Assembly: GCA_003488445.1 (NCBI GenBank)
Contig: DNLO01000204.1
Span: 20,180 to 35,066 of the forward strand
Direction: 5' to 3'
Source of the DNA: Lachnospiraceae bacterium
Lineage (GTDB): Bacteria; Bacillota; Clostridia; Lachnospirales; Lachnospiraceae
Length of the DNA: 14,887 bases
Shown here: one piece after another, positions 1-7,185 of the stretch
How positions within the stretch are numbered: position 1 is the first letter of the stretch
Layout of the letters: every line of letters starts with the position of its first letter
Notes under the pieces: model-generated
What the model was told of the DNA's origin: nothing
What the model saw: only the letters and a program-made list of their open reading frames with translations
Database searches by the model: none
Position numbers and translations under genes: made by a program

Positions 1-101
1 GCTGCTGCGTCTGCTGCAGGTGCTGCAGAGCTGCCGCATCCGGCAAGAAGTGCTGCTACCATTGTCATTGAAAGAATGGCACTAAGTAACTTTCTTTTCA
101 T
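1..101 (-). CDS. Sugar ABC transporter substrate-binding lipoprotein, N-terminal fragment
   Basis: Only the first 33 codons are inside the window; the gene runs off the left edge. The translation starts MKRKLLSAILSMTMVAALL and continues AGCGSS. That is a lipoprotein signal peptide with a basic N-terminus, a hydrophobic core, a lipobox LAGC and the lipidated cysteine at residue 22. An Ala-rich linker (AAPAADAA) follows, typical of clostridial solute-binding lipoproteins tethered outside the membrane. The start is fixed by a strong GGGAGG ribosome binding site at 109-114, 7 bases upstream. Assignment to a sugar ABC transporter is inference from the signal peptide style and from lying directly downstream of a sugar two-component system; the ligand-binding domain is not visible. 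It is probably the first gene of a transporter operon controlled by the regulator encoded at 1334-2923. Confidence 0.7.
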   Translation of the reverse strand, partial: MKRKLLSAILSMTMVAALLAGCGSSAAPAADAA

Positions 102-134
102 CTTTTTTCCTCCCTTGTAATGTTGGATGTCTTT

Positions 135-160
135 TGTATGCCGCCCGAAAACGGCACACA
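135..160 (-). repeat. Inverted repeat in the leader of the lipoprotein gene
   Basis: The arms TGTATGCCG (135-143) and CGGCACACA (152-160) are inverted repeats matching at 8 of 9 positions, separated by 8 bases. On the minus strand this lies between the -10-like box at 185-190 and the ribosome binding site at 109-114, so the RNA could fold into a leader hairpin, or the DNA could be an operator. It does not fit the CcpA cre consensus well. The repeat is seen directly; the function is unknown. Confidence 0.45.
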
Positions 161-184
161 TAAACTTTGTACGAATAGAATGCT

Positions 185-190
185 ATCATA
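185..190 (-). promoter_or_regulatory. Candidate -10 box for the sugar ABC transporter gene
   Basis: The minus strand reads TATGAT here (5 of 6 matches to TATAAT). It would give a start near 178 and a leader of about 77 bases before the ATG at 101. No good -35 hexamer is found at 16 to 19 bases; a T-rich tract (202-208) occupies the spacer. A weak -35 is what one expects of an activator-dependent promoter, but the call rests on one hexamer in AT-rich sequence. Confidence 0.3.
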
Positions 191-229
191 CAGTTATTCT
201 TAAAAAAACAGGAAATAATTGCGGGACTG

Positions 230-249
230 TCTGATCCGGCTCTGACCGG
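230..249 (-). promoter_or_regulatory. Tandem direct repeat, candidate AraC-type activator site
   Basis: On the plus strand TCTGATCCGG (230-239) is followed by TCTGACCGG (241-249). These are near-identical units with an 11-base period, about one helical turn, differing by one inserted base. They end about 40 bases upstream of the -10-like box at 185-190, in the zone where AraC-family activators often bind. Because CCGG is self-complementary, the same DNA can form a hairpin (ATCCGG 234-239 with CCGGAT 246-251, loop of 6). It could therefore instead be part of a weak terminator after the gene ending at 300, although the nearest T run (202-208) is over 20 bases beyond the hairpin. Confidence 0.35.
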
Positions 250-299
250 ATAGCATAAAATTGACATTGCCGCATCAAGATTGTGCTATGCCCTCCGGA

Positions 300-1337
300 T
301 CACCTTTCCTTGAGGTATACATCTTCCCGGAGATGAAAGCCGCCGTCTATTATGACAGAATCAATATTGCTTTTCGTCACCATGATCGGGGGTATGTTGA
401 TACAGGGTACGCTGTACCTGCCGTTCTCTATCACGGTCGACTGTGATATGGAATATCCCTTGGCCAGAGATACCGCTGCCTCTGCTGCTCTTTTGGCCAG
501 GACGTCTATGCTCTTGTACACGGTCATGGTCTGTGTGCCTTCCACTACCCTCTGGCATGCATCCAGATCGGCATCCTGCCCCACTATGGGTATCCTCCCG
601 GCCCTTCTCTTTTCCGAGTAGTACCTCACGGCCTGTCCCGCAAGAGAGTCATTGCCGCACATCACGGCATCTGCCCTGTCGGCCTTTTCCGGATTCTCCG
701 ACAGGTAATTAAAGGCCTCCTCGCCTTTCCACTCGGTAGCATAGTAGGTGTCGAAGACCAGCAGCCCGTGGCCTCTGATCTCCTCGTCAAAGCCTTTGTT
801 CACAAGCGATACGTTATTGTCCTTCGAGGGTCCGTTGATCTTCATGACCAGACCGCCGGAAGGAAGCTTGTCTATGATCGCATCTGCCATATATCTCCCC
901 ACCATCTCGTTATCGAAGGTGATGTAGAGATCCAGCGGCACGTCCGTCACCAGGCGGTCATAGGCCACCACCTTGATCCCGGCATTCCTGGCATCCTGGA
1001 CCTCCTTCTTCAGAGCCTGGCTGTCCACGGCGATGAGCACGATCACATCCATCTTCTTATCTATCAGATATCTCATCTGATCCTTCTGCTTGTTCACATC
1101 GCCGTTTGCATTCTGGACATTGACGGTAGCTCCAAGCTCTCTGGCTCTCGACACGAAGATATCCCTGTCTCTCTCCCATCGCTCGATCAGGAAGCTGTCA
1201 AAGGCGATGCCTATCTGTATCTGATCATCGGCTTTTTCGTTTTTCTGTGGCTCCCGGCTTTCCTCCACGCCGCTGCCGCAGCCGGTCAGGAATATGAGGG
1301 TAAGGAGCAGTATCGCTGTGATCTTTACGGGTTTCAT
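300..1337 (-). CDS. XylF-like sugar-binding lipoprotein
   Basis: A 345-residue solute-binding protein of the periplasmic-binding-protein family closest to D-xylose-binding XylF. The signal peptide ends in the lipobox LTGC, with the lipidated cysteine at residue 20, so it should be tethered to the outer face of the membrane. XylF-family signatures read directly are IERWERDRDIF near residues 51-61, VVAYDRL, YITFDNE, GNDSLAGQA, VGQDADLDACQRVVEGTQ followed by TMTVYK, and a C-terminal VIIDGGFH. These match E. coli XylF segments as I remember them. The ATG overlaps the stop of the upstream regulator gene (ATGA), with a GGAG 8 bases upstream. Gene placement with a kinase and regulator suggests a sensing role or a shared sensing and transport role; no permease or ATPase gene lies next to it. 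A pentose ligand such as xylose is likely but unproven. Confidence 0.85.
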   Translation of the reverse strand: MKPVKITAILLLTLIFLTGCGSGVEESREPQKNEKADDQIQIGIAFDSFLIERWERDRDIFVSRARELGATVNVQNANGDVNKQKDQMRYLIDKKMDVIVLIAVDSQALKKEVQDARNAGIKVVAYDRLVTDVPLDLYITFDNEMVGRYMADAIIDKLPSGGLVMKINGPSKDNNVSLVNKGFDEEIRGHGLLVFDTYYATEWKGEEAFNYLSENPEKADRADAVMCGNDSLAGQAVRYYSEKRRAGRIPIVGQDADLDACQRVVEGTQTMTVYKSIDVLAKRAAEAAVSLAKGYSISQSTVIENGRYSVPCINIPPIMVTKSNIDSVIIDGGFHLREDVYLKER

Positions 1338-2923
1338 TTTGTGCTCTCCGTTCGGTATTCCGTCGGTGTCATTCCAACGGCCTTTTTGAATATCCTTGAA
1401 AAGTAATTCGGATCCGAATATCCGACCTTAGTACATATGTCCTTGATGGAGATGTCCGGATCTTTTATCATTTCCTTGGCCTTGTCTATGCGCAGCTGCG
1501 TCAGATACTCAAGGAATGTCGTTCCGGTCTCTTCTTTGAAGAGCCTCGTGAAGTAATACGGACTGACATCCACCTTGCCGGATACCTCATCCAGGGATAT
1601 GTCGTTCGAATAGTTCTCCGCGATGAACCTCTTTGCTTCCTCCACCAGGCTTCCCAGCTTTTCCTCTTTTTTTACGGTCACGTTGCGGGCCGCCTCGACG
1701 ATCTTTGTCGTGAACCAGCTCTCCAGATCATTGAAATCCCTGCACTCCATGACGGTGGGAAGATAATCCGACCTGTGCAGGAAATGATAGGTCATCCCTC
1801 CGGATTCGTAGGACAGATGCTCTGCCCACAGTACAAACTCAAGGCACTTCAGCCTTGCGTCTATCAGGGCATCCGGATGTGCCTCTTTCATCCACGAGAA
1901 GAACCCGGATGCATACTCTCTGGTCATGCCCACATCACCGGAGCTGACTGCCGCAAACAGTCTCTTCTCTATATCCATGGGATAGTCCGGCTCATAGACA
2001 CAGCCCACCGGCAGATCGCTGGCATGCGCCACTCCCGCTCTCGTCATATGCAGAGCACCAAGCGCATCCTTATATGAGTCCGATGCGGCCTCCACAGGCT
2101 GTACTGTCCCTATACCGATGCGTGCGTTGAATCCGGTCTTTTCCAGTATCTCCTTCAGCAGCTCCTCTGCCCTGCCGATTATCTTTACCCTGTCATCGTA
2201 CTCCATGCGGCTGCTCTTCTGCGGGAAGTAGCAGATGATCTTATTCGAGAGCAGCGGTCCCGTCACACACCCCAGCCTACCTCTTATGATGTCTCTTATC
2301 TTCGTATACTCAGACTGGACCTTTATCCCGTTGCCCACCGGATTCTCCGAGTCGGAGTCCGCATCGATGACAGAGAGCACCAGCATGAAGCCGTATCCCT
2401 CCTTGATCCCCAACAGGTTCTTATAGTTGTCGGTCACCTCCGGACTCTCCTGGAACAGTATGGAATATATGAAGCCGTTCTCTATGACAGGCGTGACGGT
2501 CTCTATCTTTTCGCGTATGGAGAGTTCCTGACGTCGCTTTTCTTTTGCGGAGTCTATCTGCTCCATGGCTCTCTTCAGCACGTCCACTATCATATCCTTG
2601 CTGAAGGGCTTGTTGAGATAGTCGAGCACACCCAGTCCTATGGCCTCCTTGGCATAGTCGAACTTGTCGTAGGCACTGAGTATTATGAAGACCGTAGATG
2701 AGTTCGTCCTCCTTATCTCCTTCATGGCTTCTATGCCGTTTATCCCCGGCATCTGTATGTCCATAAAGGCGATATCGGGTCTGAACGTTTCTGCCAGCTC
2801 GATCACTGCCCTGCCGCTCTTTGCGGTCTCCGTCTCACAGAGCCCGCCGAACTCCTTCTCTATTATGAATTTGATGGAATCAGTGACGATACCCTCGTCA
2901 TCCGCAAGCATTATCCTGTACAT
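1334..2923 (-). CDS. YesN-type response regulator with AraC DNA-binding domain
   Basis: A 529-residue response regulator. The receiver domain (about 1-125) has the acidic pair D8/D9, the phospho-acceptor D55 in FMDIQMPG, the conserved S83 and K105 in LNKPF. The middle (about 150-410) contains a stretch like the degenerate cyclase-like domain of YesN/CdaR-type proteins (RIGIGTVQPVEAASDSYKDA). The C-terminus (about 427-525) is an AraC/XylS double helix-turn-helix with DEVSGKVDVSPYYFTRLFKE, later IKDICTKVGYSDPNYFSRIF, then the terminal GMTPTEYR. It begins 3 bases after the kinase gene stops and overlaps the following lipoprotein gene by 4 bases. As for other YesN proteins, the likely job is to activate sugar-transport genes once phosphorylated by the partner kinase. 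The promoter region at 102-299 is the nearest candidate target. Confidence 0.93.
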   Translation of the reverse strand: MYRIMLADDEGIVTDSIKFIIEKEFGGLCETETAKSGRAVIELAETFRPDIAFMDIQMPGINGIEAMKEIRRTNSSTVFIILSAYDKFDYAKEAIGLGVLDYLNKPFSKDMIVDVLKRAMEQIDSAKEKRRQELSIREKIETVTPVIENGFIYSILFQESPEVTDNYKNLLGIKEGYGFMLVLSVIDADSDSENPVGNGIKVQSEYTKIRDIIRGRLGCVTGPLLSNKIICYFPQKSSRMEYDDRVKIIGRAEELLKEILEKTGFNARIGIGTVQPVEAASDSYKDALGALHMTRAGVAHASDLPVGCVYEPDYPMDIEKRLFAAVSSGDVGMTREYASGFFSWMKEAHPDALIDARLKCLEFVLWAEHLSYESGGMTYHFLHRSDYLPTVMECRDFNDLESWFTTKIVEAARNVTVKKEEKLGSLVEEAKRFIAENYSNDISLDEVSGKVDVSPYYFTRLFKEETGTTFLEYLTQLRIDKAKEMIKDPDISIKDICTKVGYSDPNYFSRIFKKAVGMTPTEYRTESTK

Positions 2924-2926
2924 TTG

Positions 2927-4261
2927 CTATGAACCGTTCTCCTCTTCCGCTGCGTTCGGCACGGGTATGAGTATATCTACTATAGTACCCCTGTCCTCTC
3001 CTTCGCTGAATATATGCATGACCTCTTCCCTGTTGTAGAACAGTCTCAGACGCGACATCACGTTGGCTATCCCGACGCCGTTGGAGTCCTTCATGACGGG
3101 ATTCTCTCCCGCTACTCCCGCCAGCACTTCCTTTATCCGCGCCTCGCTCATGCCGACTCCGTTGTCCTCCACCCTGACTCTGATCAGCTCGGGGAGTCTC
3201 TCCACCTTCAGGACGATCCTCTTCTCTCTCTCTATGTTGCGTATCCCGTAGTTTACGGCATTCTCCACGATCGGCTGGAGTATCATACCCGGCACCGATA
3301 CGTTCAGGCAGTCTCTGTCGAGCTCCTTGGAAAAGTGGATCTCCCCCGAAAACCTTACGTTCAATATGTGGATATAATTATCTACTAAAGATATTTCCTG
3401 TTCAAGCGTCGTCTCTTTTTCTTCTCCCTTTATCCGGTAGCGGAAAAAGGCAGCCACGTTCTGCAGGTATCCCGAGGTTTTTTCCGCATCCTCGAGCATG
3501 GCAAGCTGAGCTCCCGCGTTCAGAGTGTTGAACAGAAAATGGGGATTGATCTGTGCCTGGAGATATTTGAGCTCCGCATCCTTCAGATGTGTCTCCATTA
3601 TGATCTCTCTCTGACGCACGGGATCCATGATATTCTTTGTCATGACCGATGTCAGCAGGATGTTTATCAGCGCCACCGCCACTATCACGGACATGGTCAC
3701 CGCTGCCAGCGATCTCAGTGAGGCTCTCAGCGCGGAGTACTTTTCCGAATTCTTCTTGAACTGTTCGTTGTTCAGACTGTAGATATATGCATTGATGTAG
3801 CTGTATATCCGTTCCGAGCGCTCGTAGCCGGCATTGTATTTCTCCACGACCCGTCCGCGCTTTGCCTGTATGGTCTCGTCCGTGACAGAGAAGTATGTGT
3901 CCGACAGCCCCTGTATGTCCTGAAGTATAGCCGTCGTTTCCTTGCCCTGTCCGTCGAGACTCAGCTCGGACAGATAGTCTCTGTACTGCTGGCATGCATC
4001 ATAATACTGCTCCATGGAGTCCGTGGATTTGGTATTGAGATACTCCGACATACTGCCTCTCACCCGTCCCAGGGCATCGGACATCTCTCCGATCGTCACG
4101 TTGGTGGAGTAGACTCTGTTTATGACATTTATCGCACGGCTGATATAGATGAAAAGGACTATATTGACCGTAAGTATTATCAGGGATGTCAGTATGGTCA
4201 GAGCGACCATATTGGCCTGAACCGTGGATTTTTCTTTCACGGAGCTAAACAGCCGGTTCAT
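2927..4261 (-). CDS. YesM/LytS-type sensor histidine kinase
   Basis: A 444-residue membrane histidine kinase. Transmembrane helix 1 covers about residues 18-42 and helix 2 about 184-207. The roughly 140-residue extracytoplasmic region between them is predicted helical and has no recognisable ligand-binding fold. A short HAMP-like segment (KNIMDPVRQ) leads to the His_kinase domain with H241 in QINPHFLFN. The ATPase domain has the N box QPIVENAVNYGI, the G1 box VEDNGVGM and the G2 box GVGIANV. The N box reads NYG where many relatives have NHG. I chose the inner ATG at 4261 over one at 4285 because a perfect AGGAGG lies 9 bases upstream. The gene overlaps the anchored binding-protein gene by 17 bases. 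Lack of an own sensor fold suggests it is gated by a separate binding protein, as LytS is by XylFII. Confidence 0.92.
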   Translation of the reverse strand: MNRLFSSVKEKSTVQANMVALTILTSLIILTVNIVLFIYISRAINVINRVYSTNVTIGEMSDALGRVRGSMSEYLNTKSTDSMEQYYDACQQYRDYLSELSLDGQGKETTAILQDIQGLSDTYFSVTDETIQAKRGRVVEKYNAGYERSERIYSYINAYIYSLNNEQFKKNSEKYSALRASLRSLAAVTMSVIVAVALINILLTSVMTKNIMDPVRQREIIMETHLKDAELKYLQAQINPHFLFNTLNAGAQLAMLEDAEKTSGYLQNVAAFFRYRIKGEEKETTLEQEISLVDNYIHILNVRFSGEIHFSKELDRDCLNVSVPGMILQPIVENAVNYGIRNIEREKRIVLKVERLPELIRVRVEDNGVGMSEARIKEVLAGVAGENPVMKDSNGVGIANVMSRLRLFYNREEVMHIFSEGEDRGTIVDILIPVPNAAEEENGS

Positions 4262-5288
4262 ATGCTGTCTCCTCCTCTTTTTCACTGATGTATTCGTCTA
4301 TATTATCCGAAGTCACCACCCTGATATCGGCGGGCATGTACTCATTTACATAGCCTGTTTCTTCGTATTCCTTCAGTGCCTCTATGCAGTAGCTCCCCAT
4401 CTGATCGGTGTTCATGGTAAGCGTGGCATATATGATGTTTTTCCGGATGGCAGAAAGGATGGTGCTGTTCTCATAGAAGCCGTAGACTATGGTCTGTCCC
4501 ACTCTGTTGTAGTCCACCAGGGCCTGGCAGATGCAGGTGGTATATATCTCGTTCAGACATATGATCATATCCGGCAGCTCGTCATCATTCATGATCAGAG
4601 CACTGATGCTCTCCTCCGCACCGAATACGGATGTGTCCGGTACGGCCATGGTCTGCAGATTGAAGCTGTCCGATGCGTCGGATCTCTCGATCGTCTCTCT
4701 TATGCCCTGAAAGATGATATTCTGACTCGAATCCTCTGCATCCGGGCTCATGAGCACGAGTACGTTCTTCTGCTCATCTGTCGCCTTCTTTAGTATTTCT
4801 TTCCCGTAGTTGGTACCCAGATCATAATATCCGAATCCCACATAGGATTTCCGCGCAGAGGAGGTGTTGTCGCTTCCAACCGTGATCACGGGGATCCCCT
4901 TGCTGTCTGCGAGATCTATGAGTTCCTTCATTTCCTCGCGTTCTCCGGCCTCCACGATTATCCCGTCCACGCCGGCATCTATCGACAGCTCCATCAGACC
5001 CGTCCTGTCGGGAGTGGGTGTCAGGTTCTTGCCCATATCCTCCAGATAGTCTCCCTCTTCTTCGGCCGTTCTGTATGCGCCCTCAAATATGGATCTGTAG
5101 AATCCGTCACTGCTGTTTTCACAGATAAAGGCATAGTGCTTCAGGATCGTGCTGTCCTTTTCTCCCTCCTCGAGGATGCGGAAGACCCTGTTCCCGAAAA
5201 AGATCACACCGGCGATGGTGGCTGCGGTCACAGCCATCATGAAGCTTACCATTATCACTGCCAGCTTTTTGTAGCTGAATTCTTTCAT
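4245..5288 (-). CDS. Membrane-anchored sugar-binding-like sensory protein
   Basis: A 347-residue protein with one N-terminal membrane helix (about residues 8-31) and no lipobox cysteine, so it is held by an uncleaved anchor. The rest is a type I periplasmic-binding (ribose/LacI-like) fold. Segments read directly include YAFICENSSDGFYRSIFEGA, ELSIDAGVDGIIVEAGE, GIPVITVGSDN, YVGFGYYDLGTNYGKEI, LPDMIICLNEI and VYGFYENSTILSAIRKN. The start at 5288 makes an ATGA overlap with the stop of rsmE; an in-frame ATG at 5330 lies inside rsmE and is not preferred. An anchored rather than lipidated binding protein directly upstream of a YesM-type kinase fits the role of XylFII in clostridial XylFII-LytS complexes. 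That partner role is inference; sequence identity to XylFII itself was not tested. Confidence 0.85.
   Translation of the reverse strand: MKEFSYKKLAVIMVSFMMAVTAATIAGVIFFGNRVFRILEEGEKDSTILKHYAFICENSSDGFYRSIFEGAYRTAEEEGDYLEDMGKNLTPTPDRTGLMELSIDAGVDGIIVEAGEREEMKELIDLADSKGIPVITVGSDNTSSARKSYVGFGYYDLGTNYGKEILKKATDEQKNVLVLMSPDAEDSSQNIIFQGIRETIERSDASDSFNLQTMAVPDTSVFGAEESISALIMNDDELPDMIICLNEIYTTCICQALVDYNRVGQTIVYGFYENSTILSAIRKNIIYATLTMNTDQMGSYCIEALKEYEETGYVNEYMPADIRVVTSDNIDEYISEKEEETAYEPAV
4271..4276 (-). promoter_or_regulatory. Ribosome binding site that sets the kinase start
   Basis: A perfect AGGAGG on the minus strand lies 9 bases before the ATG at 4261, within the 3' end of the anchored binding-protein gene. 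It favours this start over the upstream in-frame ATG at 4285. Confidence 0.75.
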
Positions 5289-6043
5289 GTGTCGCTGTTT
5301 CCCTGACCTTCTGTCTCGTATACGATCCACGAGAGCACTACCATGGCGGCTGTCTCTGTGCGCAGTATCCTGTGCCCGAGGGTGACGGGCATCACGCCGG
5401 CTTCTTCCGCAGCTTTTATCTCTTCTTCCGCAAAGCCGCCTTCCGGGCCTATGAAGACCGCCACTTCTCCTCCCTTTCTCATGGATGCTATCTGTTCTTT
5501 CGTAGCCTCGAAGTCCTCTGCCAGCTCATATGGTATGAGTCTGATATCGCAGTCTCCGGCATACCTCAGTGCCGCCCTGAGATCCATGACCTCTTTTACC
5601 TCGGGTATGATCTTCCTCCGGCTCTGCTTCGCCGCAGCCCCGGCTATGGCATTCCATCTTTCGGTCCTGCTCTTCGCTCTCTTCGGATCCAGCTTTACCA
5701 CACATCTGGCCGAGGCCACCGGGATGATCTCTGCGACCCCCAGTTCCACTGCCTTCTGTATGATGAGTTCCATCTTGTCTCCCTTCGGGAGAGACTGGAA
5801 AAGACGCACCCTGACGGGGAGCTCGGTATCCGCCTCCTTGATAAAGTCCAGCCGGCAGTGCACCGCGCCCTCATCGTATCCTTCGATGTGGCATCTGTAT
5901 TCGTTGTCGCTCACGCCGTCGGATACCGATATCACCTCTCCCGGCTTCATGCGCAGGACATTCCTGATGTGATTGTAATCCTCTCCTCTGATGTAGATAT
6001 CGCGGTCGGCGATATCTCCGGGAGATACAAAGAAATGATACAT
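5285..6043 (-). CDS. rsmE: 16S rRNA (uracil(1498)-N(3))-methyltransferase RsmE
   Basis: A 252-residue SPOUT-class methyltransferase that uses S-adenosylmethionine to methylate N3 of U1498 in the decoding region of 16S rRNA. Visible signatures are the N-terminal YHFFVSPGD and HIRNVLRMKPGE region (PUA-like RNA-binding domain), QSLPKGDKMELIIQKAVELG, the knot motif IGPEGGF at about 198-204 and LGHRILRTETA at 222-232. Length is normal for the family. The start at 6043 overlaps the stop of the upstream gene by one base (TAATG). A longer in-frame ORF reaching to 6223 is just cysteine desulfurase sequence read in another frame. In many Firmicutes rsmE follows dnaJ-prmA; here it lies between a cysteine desulfurase gene and a sugar-sensing module. 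Confidence 0.95.
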   Translation of the reverse strand: MYHFFVSPGDIADRDIYIRGEDYNHIRNVLRMKPGEVISVSDGVSDNEYRCHIEGYDEGAVHCRLDFIKEADTELPVRVRLFQSLPKGDKMELIIQKAVELGVAEIIPVASARCVVKLDPKRAKSRTERWNAIAGAAAKQSRRKIIPEVKEVMDLRAALRYAGDCDIRLIPYELAEDFEATKEQIASMRKGGEVAVFIGPEGGFAEEEIKAAEEAGVMPVTLGHRILRTETAAMVVLSWIVYETEGQGNSDT

Positions 6044-7185
6044 TATCTTCTGACAAACCTCCGGAGCCCGGGTATCGTTTCTTTTAGCACGTCCAGTGTG
6101 TACCGGATCTCTTCTTCCGTGTTGCGATGAGACAGAGATACTCTCACCGTCGACTCCAGCTGCCAGGGCTCGACACCGATCGCCTTCAGCGTGGCCGATA
6201 CGGAGGGCTTGTTGGACGAGCATGCCGACCCCGCCGACACATATATCCCTTTGTCCTCCAGGGCGTGGAGAAGCACCTCTGCTCTTACATCCTTCACCGA
6301 AAGGGATATGATACAGGGCATGTCTCCCCCGTTTAGCTTTATATCATCGATCTCCTGCACACCGTTTCTGAACATGTCGCTCAGCTCCCTGATCCTTTGG
6401 AAATGGTCCTCCATGCCGGTGTACATCTTCTGTGCCGCCAGGGCGAACCCGGCGACTCCTGGTACGTTCTCCGTCCCGGATCTTAGACCCTTCTGATGCC
6501 CTCCTCCGTATATCATGGGTATGACCTTCGCTCTCTCGGATTTGTAGAAAAGACCGGTTCCCTTGGGTCCGTGGATCTTGTGTGAGGAGGCCGAGAGCAT
6601 GTCTATATGGCATTTCTTAAGATCCGGCTTCAGCTTGCCGAATCCCTGTATGTCATCCACATGGAACAGACATTCCGGCTGTTTCCTGTGTATGAGATCC
6701 CCTATCTCCTCTATGGGTTCTATGGCCCCGATCTCATTGTTCACATGCATCACCGATACTATGACCGTATCGTCATCCAGCAGGCTTTCAAGCCGGGCGG
6801 GATCCACATGCCCTTCATGGTCCACCTCCAGATAGTCCACCCTGGCCCCTTCCTTTTCCAGGTATTCCGCCGCACGGGATACGGCAGGATGCTCTACGGC
6901 CGTAGTGATGACATGGTTCCCTCTACGTCTGTTGGCCATGTATCCGCCTATCAGGGCGAGGTTGTCCGACTCAGTGCCGCCGGAGGTGAAGTAGATCTCA
7001 CTCTCCCTGCACTTCAGCAGACCCGCAAAGATGTCTCTGGCATCACGGATATATTTCTCCGCCTCAAATCCCTTTCTGTGCAGGCTTGCGGGGTTCCCGT
7101 AATCCTCAGTCATGATCTTCATCATCAGTTCCGCCACCTCCGCGTCTGCTGCGGTGGTGGCGGAGTTGTCAAGATAGCATTCCAT
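6043..7185 (-). CDS. Cysteine desulfurase (NifS/IscS family)
   Basis: A 380-residue PLP enzyme of aminotransferase class V that takes sulfur from L-cysteine, leaving alanine, and hands it as persulfide to tRNA thiolation or Fe-S assembly. Seen: YLDNSATT at the start, SGGTESDN near 68-75, H99 in VEHPA, N150, D177, the Schiff-base lysine K203 in SSHKIHGPKG, GLRSGTEN, and the mobile-loop catalytic C322 in SAGSACSS. Where the family usually has DAVQ or DAIQ it reads DDIQ (177-180). It overlaps the end of mtaB by 17 bases. Likely sulfur customers in the window are ThiI (4-thiouridine) and possibly the clusters of MtaB. Which desulfurase subtype it is cannot be settled by eye. Confidence 0.93.
   Translation of the reverse strand: MECYLDNSATTAADAEVAELMMKIMTEDYGNPASLHRKGFEAEKYIRDARDIFAGLLKCRESEIYFTSGGTESDNLALIGGYMANRRRGNHVITTAVEHPAVSRAAEYLEKEGARVDYLEVDHEGHVDPARLESLLDDDTVIVSVMHVNNEIGAIEPIEEIGDLIHRKQPECLFHVDDIQGFGKLKPDLKKCHIDMLSASSHKIHGPKGTGLFYKSERAKVIPMIYGGGHQKGLRSGTENVPGVAGFALAAQKMYTGMEDHFQRIRELSDMFRNGVQEIDDIKLNGGDMPCIISLSVKDVRAEVLLHALEDKGIYVSAGSACSSNKPSVSATLKAIGVEPWQLESTVRVSLSHRNTEEEIRYTLDVLKETIPGLRRFVRR

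Noticed and set aside
202..251. Intrinsic terminator after the XylF-like gene (hairpin 234-251 plus T run 202-208)
   Set aside because: The stem is only 6 pairs and the T run is more than 20 bases past it; the direct-repeat reading explains the sequence at least as well. Read-through into the transporter gene cannot be excluded.
82..267. 61-codon minus-strand frame in the gap before the lipoprotein gene
   Set aside because: It overlaps the start of the lipoprotein gene in another frame and spans the promoter-like region; no ribosome binding site and no similarity recognised.
768..1406. Plus-strand frame opposite the XylF-like and regulator genes
   Set aside because: His- and Ile-rich shadow of two well-supported minus-strand genes; no promoter or ribosome binding site seen.
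5372..6130. Open frame (252 codons) antisense to rsmE
   Set aside because: It mirrors a confidently identified rsmE, has no family features and runs across the junction with the cysteine desulfurase gene.
6044..6223. N-terminal extension of rsmE by 60 codons
   Set aside because: The extension lies wholly inside the cysteine desulfurase gene and the normal RsmE N-terminus begins at 6043.
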